Assembly (NCBI GenBank): GCA_964418885.1
Contig: CAYQNW010000067.1
Span: 1-20,675 of the forward strand
DNA length: 20,675 nt
Reading direction: 5' to 3'
Source: BMS3ABIN03 sp964418885
GTDB lineage: Bacteria; Bacteroidota; Ignavibacteria; Ignavibacteriales; Ignavibacteriaceae
Part shown: positions 16,901 through 20,675 of the stretch, in pieces
Layout: the number at the start of each line of letters is the position of its first letter
How positions within the stretch are numbered: position 1 is the first letter of the stretch
Position numbers and translations under genes: made by a program
Notes under the pieces: model-generated
What the model was told of the DNA's origin: nothing
Seen by the model: the letters and a program-made list of their open reading frames with translations, nothing else
The model's database searches: none

Positions 16901-18055
16901 GAGGAAATACCAAAGCTGTTTGACAGATTTCACCAGGTAGATTCTTCGTTTACCAAAGAACACCAGGGTACAGGCATTGGTCTGGCATTAACAAAAGAGT
17001 TAGTAGAACTTCACCATGGAAATATTAGTGTACGAAGTGAAAAAGGAAATCCCGCCAAAGGCGGGATAGGCCTGCCTGCCGGCAAGGCAGGCTGGACTGA
17101 ATTTACGTTAAACTTTCCTCTTGGGAAAGATCATTTAACAGATGAAGAAATTACGCCTGACAAGAAAGCAGTTAAGTCAAAGGACTTAATCAGTGAGGAA
17201 GAATATTATTTTCCGGAAAGTATTAAAAACGAAAGAGGTGGGACAATTGAAGCAGATTCCTTAAAAGAGGAGAAAACAATTGTTCTGGTCGTAGAAGATA
17301 ATTATGATTTGAGAGAATATATCAAAGACTCCCTTGGAGAAGATTATTTTGTTGAAGAAGCTATGAACGGAGAACAGGGTGTAAGAAAAGCAGAAAAAAT
17401 AATTCCGGACTTAATTATAAGTGATATGATGATGCCTAAAATGGATGGGAATGAGATGACAAAGATCTTAAAGAATGATGAAAAAACAAGTCACATACCT
17501 ATTATAATATTGACAGCCAAATCAGGACAGGAAAGTAAACTTGAAGGTCTTGAAATTGGGGCAGATGATTACCTTACAAAACCATTTGATATAAAAGAGC
17601 TTCAGGTAAGAATAAAGAACCTGATTAATATACGAAGAAAACTGCAGGAAAAATTTAGTAAAATTGAAATAATTACTACTGATAAAAAAGAAAGCAAATC
17701 TAAATCAATTTCGGACATTCGCATAAAACTTAGAAGCATAGATGAAAAGTTTATAAGCAAAATCCAAAAGATTATTGATGAGCGTATGCCAGATGAAAGT
17801 TTTAGCACAGAAGAACTTGGCAATGAAGTGGGAATGAGCAGGTCGCAGGTTTTTAGAAAGATTAAAGCTTTAACAGGTAGGTCCCCCAGTTCTTATATTA
17901 GGTCAATCAGATTACTAAAGGCAAAAGGGATGATAGAAAGTGGCGAGGGCAACATTTCAGAAATTGCTTACTCAGTCGGTTTTTCAAGCCCCATTTATTT
18001 TTCAAAATGTTTCAAGGACGAATTCGGATACCCCCCAAAAAATCTTACATTATAA
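13949..18055 (+). CDS. Hybrid two-component system (HTCS): propeller sensor, kinase, receiver, AraC HTH
   Basis: A 1368-aa membrane-spanning sensor-regulator in one chain. Order: signal peptide cleaved near residue 21 (VYAQ); periplasmic Reg_prop beta-propeller repeats, about 30-700 (GFIWVGSDHGLHKYDG, GRLWIATNSGLNRW, NLWLGTAGEGLYKYN and others); Y_Y_Y domain, about 700-768, ending ISPPWWKTTW; one TM helix, about 778-796; HisKA with phospho-acceptor His834 (HEFRTPL); HATPase with N949 (SNAFKF) and D977 (DTGIGIP); receiver domain with D1117, phospho-acceptor D1159 and K1191; AraC helix-turn-helix at about 1283-1365. All catalytic positions are present. HTCS usually sense oligosaccharides and activate adjacent polysaccharide-use genes. 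The kinase domain carries an unusual 15-residue insert (about 1035-1049) encoded by a GC-rich palindromic element. No clear ribosome site is visible at this ATG. Confidence 0.95.
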   Translation: MRLLKYTLVIFLLTQLTIVYAQSTDLEFEHFTTADGLATNWMTFCPIEQDAQGFIWVGSDHGLHKYDGYNFTVFTHNENDSTSISNNSINDIHTDSKGRLWIATNSGLNRWKPETESFIRYFFADSLGPINLIYEDNNKNLLLVFSRALQKLDPETGIIKSYNQNDINKIVTLANNYIFTAYLDKNNILWLGAGNGLIKYNPQTSELKLFDLANARFYNNSDKRVAVITEDLSGNLLIGGKNSLYYFDRKRESLESLRNLKNNSLSIFTPEIKSDYYGGYIFQSPTSKEYWIATEYGKVNRFDSSGNLIKDYKKDFSHSIFEDRSGVLWLGTYSNGLYKANSSGSNFKPQGYGMNKLNNLSGYHILGVMEDNTGNLWLGTAGEGLYKYNFESKELKQYSYKTGNAKGLGSDLTTFIFMDSKSRIWVGTNAGLSLYNPESDSFATYYVDTIHYVFNFFVSSYEDGTGRLTFGIWKDPEGYTIYYSFNIDEITGKRTFTYNPDYEPQIILKNNGGKVKEITIKTIRQYIPRIPQIINSTIEDKNGKVWFSTSKELFKYNPINHKYKRFTTKDGLPVNTIGGILEDDDGYLWIANSAGLLKLNPDDDSFINFGKEDGLTNNLFQYSKVAYKSKSGLMYFGGFNGLTIIDPQRIKANTVKPDVLITGIKIFGKSVPITKDGILNKSIILTNQIELAYNQNDITIEYVGLHYKNPKKNKYAYKLEPYEKEWNYVGDIRNAHYTNLSAGEYTFYVKASNSDGVWNEKGKQLSIIISPPWWKTTWAYISYGLLFVLTLYGIRRYELNRIKLKDKVELDAVVMKEREETDKIKSRFFANISHEFRTPLTLILGPAEKIKHQTSEDIVKDSSIITRNSKRLLQLVNQLLDLSKLEAGKLKLEAVKGNIVSFVKGIVLSFESLSEEKDITLKIYPEKDLIEVYFDKEKMIKILSNILSNAFKFTPQNGKITIGIRENNSSVEIKIRDTGIGIPQEEIPKLFDRFHQVDSSFTKEHQGTGIGLALTKELVELHHGNISVRSEKGNPAKGGIGLPAGKAGWTEFTLNFPLGKDHLTDEEITPDKKAVKSKDLISEEEYYFPESIKNERGGTIEADSLKEEKTIVLVVEDNYDLREYIKDSLGEDYFVEEAMNGEQGVRKAEKIIPDLIISDMMMPKMDGNEMTKILKNDEKTSHIPIIILTAKSGQESKLEGLEIGADDYLTKPFDIKELQVRIKNLINIRRKLQEKFSKIEIITTDKKESKSKSISDIRIKLRSIDEKFISKIQKIIDERMPDESFSTEELGNEVGMSRSQVFRKIKALTGRSPSSYIRSIRLLKAKGMIESGEGNISEIAYSVGFSSPIYFSKCFKDEFGYPPKNLTL
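17049..17094. repeat. GC-rich double-palindrome element inserted in frame in the kinase domain
   Basis: Two adjacent hairpins: ATCCCGCC/GGCGGGAT (17049-17056, 17060-17067, AAA loop) and GCCTGCC/GGCAGGC (17070-17076, 17086-17092), the second with an inner TGCCGGCA. The 45 bases from 17050 are about 70% G+C in a gene that is far poorer in GC. They encode PAKGGIGLPAGKAGW between SEKGN and TEFTLNFPL, where histidine kinases normally run directly from SExGxG to TxFTLxLP. This looks like an inserted repetitive palindromic element. Confidence 0.75.
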
Positions 18056-18147
18056 AAAATGTAAAAGTTATTCTTCTAACATTCCAATTTAATCACGTAA
18101 CACGCCCCATAGTTTAGACTAATCTAAAGCAGCACGTAATATTAAGT

Positions 18148-18182
18148 TTTTACAACATAATCTTAACCTTTTGCAACATAAT
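18148..18182 (+). promoter_or_regulatory. 21-bp-phased direct repeat, candidate AraC/HTCS operator
   Basis: TTTT-A-CAACATAAT (18148-18161) and TTTT-G-CAACATAAT (18169-18182) are two direct repeats with starts 21 bases apart, two turns of the helix on the same face, as AraC-family half-sites often are. The second copy also overlaps a dyad, ACATAA-TTG-TTATGT (18176-18190). The site lies between the HTCS gene and the propeller gene, its likely target. Confidence 0.4.
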
Positions 18183-18251
18183 TGTTATGTCCGATCACTC
18201 CTAAATTGTTTATTTATAGCATAAAAATCAAAACAATAAAATGAGTGAAAA

Positions 18252-20243
18252 ATGAAACGAGTAAACTATTTAATTGTCTTATTATTTACTCTTAAACTTT
18301 CAATTACTGTAATGGCTCAAACTCCGGCAGAAGGAGGAGCAGTGATTGATACATTAGCGCGAACTCAATGGCTGCAATACAGTGGTAATCCCATAATAAA
18401 AGCCGGCACGTCTGGCTGGAATAGTGGAATGGTCCAAGCACCTACAGTGATCATATTTAAGGATACACTAAGAATGTGGTATATAGGTAGTACAAGCTAT
18501 GGATTTGATGGTATTATTCATATAGGTTATGCCTGGTCACTTGATGGCATTAACTGGCAGCAATATTCAGAGAATCCTGTATTTTCTCCGCAACAAGGCG
18601 AGTGGGACTATCCGCATATAGTTAATCCTTTCGTAATAGCTGATGGAGATACACTAAGAATGTTGTACGGTGGAGGAAATGTGACTCAGCCAGGGATGCG
18701 TATTGGCTATGCTACTTCTGTCGATGGTATCAACTGGAATCGTTATCCTCAGCCGATTATTGAGCCAAATGCAGCCTGGAATAATGACGGCGTCTTACCC
18801 GGTGGAGTAATCAAAGAGGATGGGATTTTCAAAATGTGGTTTGGTGGTGGTGTTGGTCCATTAGGTTATCCCCCGGCTTCATCCAAGTGGAGCATCGGTT
18901 ATGCCACTTCATCTGATTGTATTCATTGGGATCTCCTTCCTGATCCGGTTATATCACATGGCGATAGTAGTACCGACTTTGATGAGACTTTAGCAGCAAA
19001 TGCGTACGTTACTAGAACAAATGCAGGGTATGATATGTGGTATTCAGGTCATTCTCATACTGCGGTTGTAAACGGCAAACCTCAGGGAAAAATTGGTTAT
19101 GCAAGTTCACCAGATGGTATAAATTGGACAAAATACGATAAAAATCCCGTTCTTAGTCCAACCTCAGTTTCTCCTCAATGGACGACTGGTTATTACGATC
19201 CAAGTGTCTACTTTGATGGTGAACGATTCCACATGTGGTTCACTGGTTGGGACGAATTTACTCATATCATAGCAATCGGTTATGCAACTTCACTAAAAAT
19301 GGGGGACATCGTCGCAGAACAACCATATATTAATAAAACGTTCGCACAAAAAAACGTAGATTCTGTTTTGTTCAGGACAACAATCTTAAATTTTTCTAAT
19401 CATCAGTTCACAGCTAATCTTATTTACACAAATTTGGAAAACACACTAACAGATTCACTTACTATATATGATGATGGACTGCACGGAGATTTGCAGCCGA
19501 ATGATGGAATTTACGGAGTTTATATTCCGCTAATATCGATTGAGGATTATTTTATGCTAAATGTAAGCACAACAGAAGATTCAACAAACAAATATATCAA
19601 CACTCCAATCAGTCAGTGCAGGTTTACAACAGCAGGTCCTATAAAGCTAGATTCATTATCTGTAACAAAAGTATCATCCATCGCTTATAGCGTAAAACCT
19701 TTTTTCAAGAATGAGGGGTCATCATATACAGTTAACGACCTTAAAATAAAAATATCAACTCTTGATTTTCGGTTTAATATAGAAACAGATACAATTAGTA
19801 TTTCAAGTATAGCTCCCGGTTCAATAGCAGAACCAACTGATGATATTGATATAACAGTAAATCCAAATTTCTCGGGAGTATTTAATCTTAACTTTGAAAT
19901 AATGAGTGATGGATGGACATACTGGAGAGATAGAATCTCGCAAGTAGTAACCGGAGTTGATGATATTATGCAAGCACCGCTCAGTTATAATCTTTCTCAG
20001 AATTATCCAAATCCCTTTAATCCTTCCACAACCATCAGTTACTCAATACCTGCAAAATCTCAGGTAACATTGAGGGTTTACGATATACTCGGTAGTGAGA
20101 TTAAAATGTTGGTTAATGAAGAAAAAACGGCAGGTACGTATAAAATAAATTTTAACGCCTCTAATCTTTCCAGTGGAATTTATTTCTACAAACTTCAAAC
20201 AGATAATTATGTAAAGTGTAAAAAGATGATTTTGTTGAAATAG
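18252..20243 (+). CDS. Secreted five-bladed beta-propeller protein (GH43/GH130-like fold) with T9SS tail
   Basis: A 663-aa surface protein. Signal peptide 1-22 (cleavage after VMA). Residues about 35-350 contain five repeats of the pattern MWYxG...IGYAxSxDGINW...P (IHIGYAWSLDG, MRIGYATSVDG, WSIGYATSSDC, GKIGYASSPDG, IAIGYATS), the signature of five-bladed propellers of the GH43/GH32/GH130 superfamily. I cannot assign catalytic acids, so a glycan-binding or glycoside-acting role is inferred from fold and context only. Residues about 407-422 hold DDGLHGDLQPNDGIYG, a calcium-site-like loop found in many exported proteins of this group. The type A sorting domain is at 575-663 (QNYPNPFNPS ... KKMILLK). 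It follows the HTCS gene by 196 bases and may be its target. No strong ribosome site. Confidence 0.85.
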   Translation: MKRVNYLIVLLFTLKLSITVMAQTPAEGGAVIDTLARTQWLQYSGNPIIKAGTSGWNSGMVQAPTVIIFKDTLRMWYIGSTSYGFDGIIHIGYAWSLDGINWQQYSENPVFSPQQGEWDYPHIVNPFVIADGDTLRMLYGGGNVTQPGMRIGYATSVDGINWNRYPQPIIEPNAAWNNDGVLPGGVIKEDGIFKMWFGGGVGPLGYPPASSKWSIGYATSSDCIHWDLLPDPVISHGDSSTDFDETLAANAYVTRTNAGYDMWYSGHSHTAVVNGKPQGKIGYASSPDGINWTKYDKNPVLSPTSVSPQWTTGYYDPSVYFDGERFHMWFTGWDEFTHIIAIGYATSLKMGDIVAEQPYINKTFAQKNVDSVLFRTTILNFSNHQFTANLIYTNLENTLTDSLTIYDDGLHGDLQPNDGIYGVYIPLISIEDYFMLNVSTTEDSTNKYINTPISQCRFTTAGPIKLDSLSVTKVSSIAYSVKPFFKNEGSSYTVNDLKIKISTLDFRFNIETDTISISSIAPGSIAEPTDDIDITVNPNFSGVFNLNFEIMSDGWTYWRDRISQVVTGVDDIMQAPLSYNLSQNYPNPFNPSTTISYSIPAKSQVTLRVYDILGSEIKMLVNEEKTAGTYKINFNASNLSSGIYFYKLQTDNYVKCKKMILLK

Positions 20244-20262
20244 AGTTTTACGATACTAAAAG

Positions 20263-20329
20263 GTGAAATAAATGTATTATCATTTGAATTAAATGTGGGA
20301 GATAAACTTCCGTTTCAAGTTTATTATGA
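20263..20329 (+). repeat. Three-copy intergenic element, copy C
   Basis: The segment aligns without gaps to copies A (9206) and B (10704) and contains CATTT-GAATT-AAATG at 20281-20295. It lies 82 bases upstream of the next secreted-protein gene, much as copy B lies upstream of the decayed cargo gene. A stop-free frame crosses it, but differences among copies show no third-base preference. Confidence 0.6.
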
Positions 20330-20411
20330 CAACGGAGATTAATGCTAATAGTAGTCCCGGATTCATTCAGTAATCCTTGGACTAATTAGACTAAACTTTA
20401 AGGAGTTAACT

Positions 20412-20675
20412 ATGAAAAGAATTCTAATTTCATTGGTATTTGTATTTGTTTCTGCTGCTTCTGCTCTTGCCCAGCAGTGGGAAACAGTCGGCTCGGCAGG
20501 TTTTTCTGCAGATAGTGCTTTTTTTCCCAACATTGCGATAGATGGAAGCGGAACCCCTTACGTAGTCTATACAGATGATGCAAATTCACAGAAAGCTACT
20601 GTAATGAAATATAATGGTATAAACTGGGAAACAGTCGGCTCAGCAGGTTTTTCTGCAGATACCGCTAAAGAACCC
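20412..20675 (+). CDS. Start of a secreted tandem-repeat (propeller-like) protein, truncated by the window
   Basis: An open frame runs from the ATG at 20412 through the window edge (88 codons seen). AAGGAG at 20400-20405 is six bases from the ATG. Residues 1-20 are a good signal peptide (MKRILISLVF..., cleavage after ALA before QQW). The mature part begins a repeat: WETVGSAGFSAD at residues 23-34 recurs at 72-83, a 49-residue (147-base) period, with the segment PNIAIDGSGTPYVVYTDD between, typical of beta-propeller blades in surface proteins of this group. The DNA copies (20478 and 20625) differ by few bases, so the repeat is young or homogenised. A T9SS tail is likely beyond the window, but is not seen. 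Confidence 0.8.
   Translation, partial: MKRILISLVFVFVSAASALAQQWETVGSAGFSADSAFFPNIAIDGSGTPYVVYTDDANSQKATVMKYNGINWETVGSAGFSADTAKEP
20478..20666 (+). repeat. 147-bp tandem coding repeat
   Basis: The 42 bases from 20478 and from 20625 differ at only three positions by eye and encode the same WETVGSAGFSAD block. The intervening sequence is the rest of one repeat unit; the second unit is cut by the window end. Confidence 0.75.

Noticed and set aside
18038..18070. Hairpin TTACAT/ATGTAA at the end of the HTCS gene as a terminator
   Set aside because: Only six A-T-rich pairs and no T-tract; transcription may continue into the propeller gene.
20478..20675. Possible CRISPR-like array because of spaced repeats
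   Set aside because: The period is 147 bases in a continuous reading frame with a signal peptide; these are protein repeats.

Overview
The window looks like a chromosomal stretch from the Ignavibacteria / Bacteroidota-Chlorobi lineage. The DNA is AT-rich. Surface proteins end in type A sorting domains of the type IX secretion system (NYPNPFNP box, terminal KMxLLK). There is a hybrid two-component regulator of the Bacteroidota type, there are lipoproteins, and several genes lack a Shine-Dalgarno sequence. I see no tRNA, rRNA, CRISPR array, integrase or transposase. This placement is an inference from protein hallmarks.

Layout. 1-92: C-terminal tail of an unidentified gene. 299-3224: three plus-strand genes, namely an exported/anchored subtilisin-type protease, a CPBP-like membrane protein whose first catalytic motif is lost, and a small VOC-fold protein. 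3236-3835: a minus-strand lipoprotein convergent with them. 4104-4880: a secreted protein of unknown function that appears to be an internal duplication, closed by a strong terminator.

5081-10650 is the most coherent unit: an 862-aa ATPase-LuxR (LAL/MalT-like) regulator, a lipoprotein of a widespread uncharacterised family, two paralogous DUF4242 (SCO4226-like) small proteins of which one is cytosolic and one carries a signal peptide, and a 371-aa fusion of a second DUF4242 subtype with a degenerate class III cyclase-like domain and an AraC DNA-binding domain. I infer a sensing module in which one fold is used in the cytoplasm, in the envelope and inside a one-component regulator. The ligand is not known; nickel binding is only suggested by the SCO4226 homologue.

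10651-20675 is a cell-surface region: a decayed T9SS-cargo gene, a DUF362-family protein with three N-terminal membrane segments and a T9SS tail, a full-length hybrid two-component regulator, a five-bladed GH43/GH130-like propeller protein with a T9SS tail, and the start of a further secreted repeat protein that runs off the end. The hybrid regulator directly precedes the propeller gene, and the gap between them holds a 21-bp-phased direct repeat suited to an AraC-type regulator.

Non-coding points worth reading: a GC-rich double-palindrome element inserted in frame in the kinase domain at about 17049-17094; a 67-bp element present in three intergenic regions (9206, 10704, 20263) whose substitutions do not follow codon pattern; and a terminator that contains the stop codon of the fusion gene.
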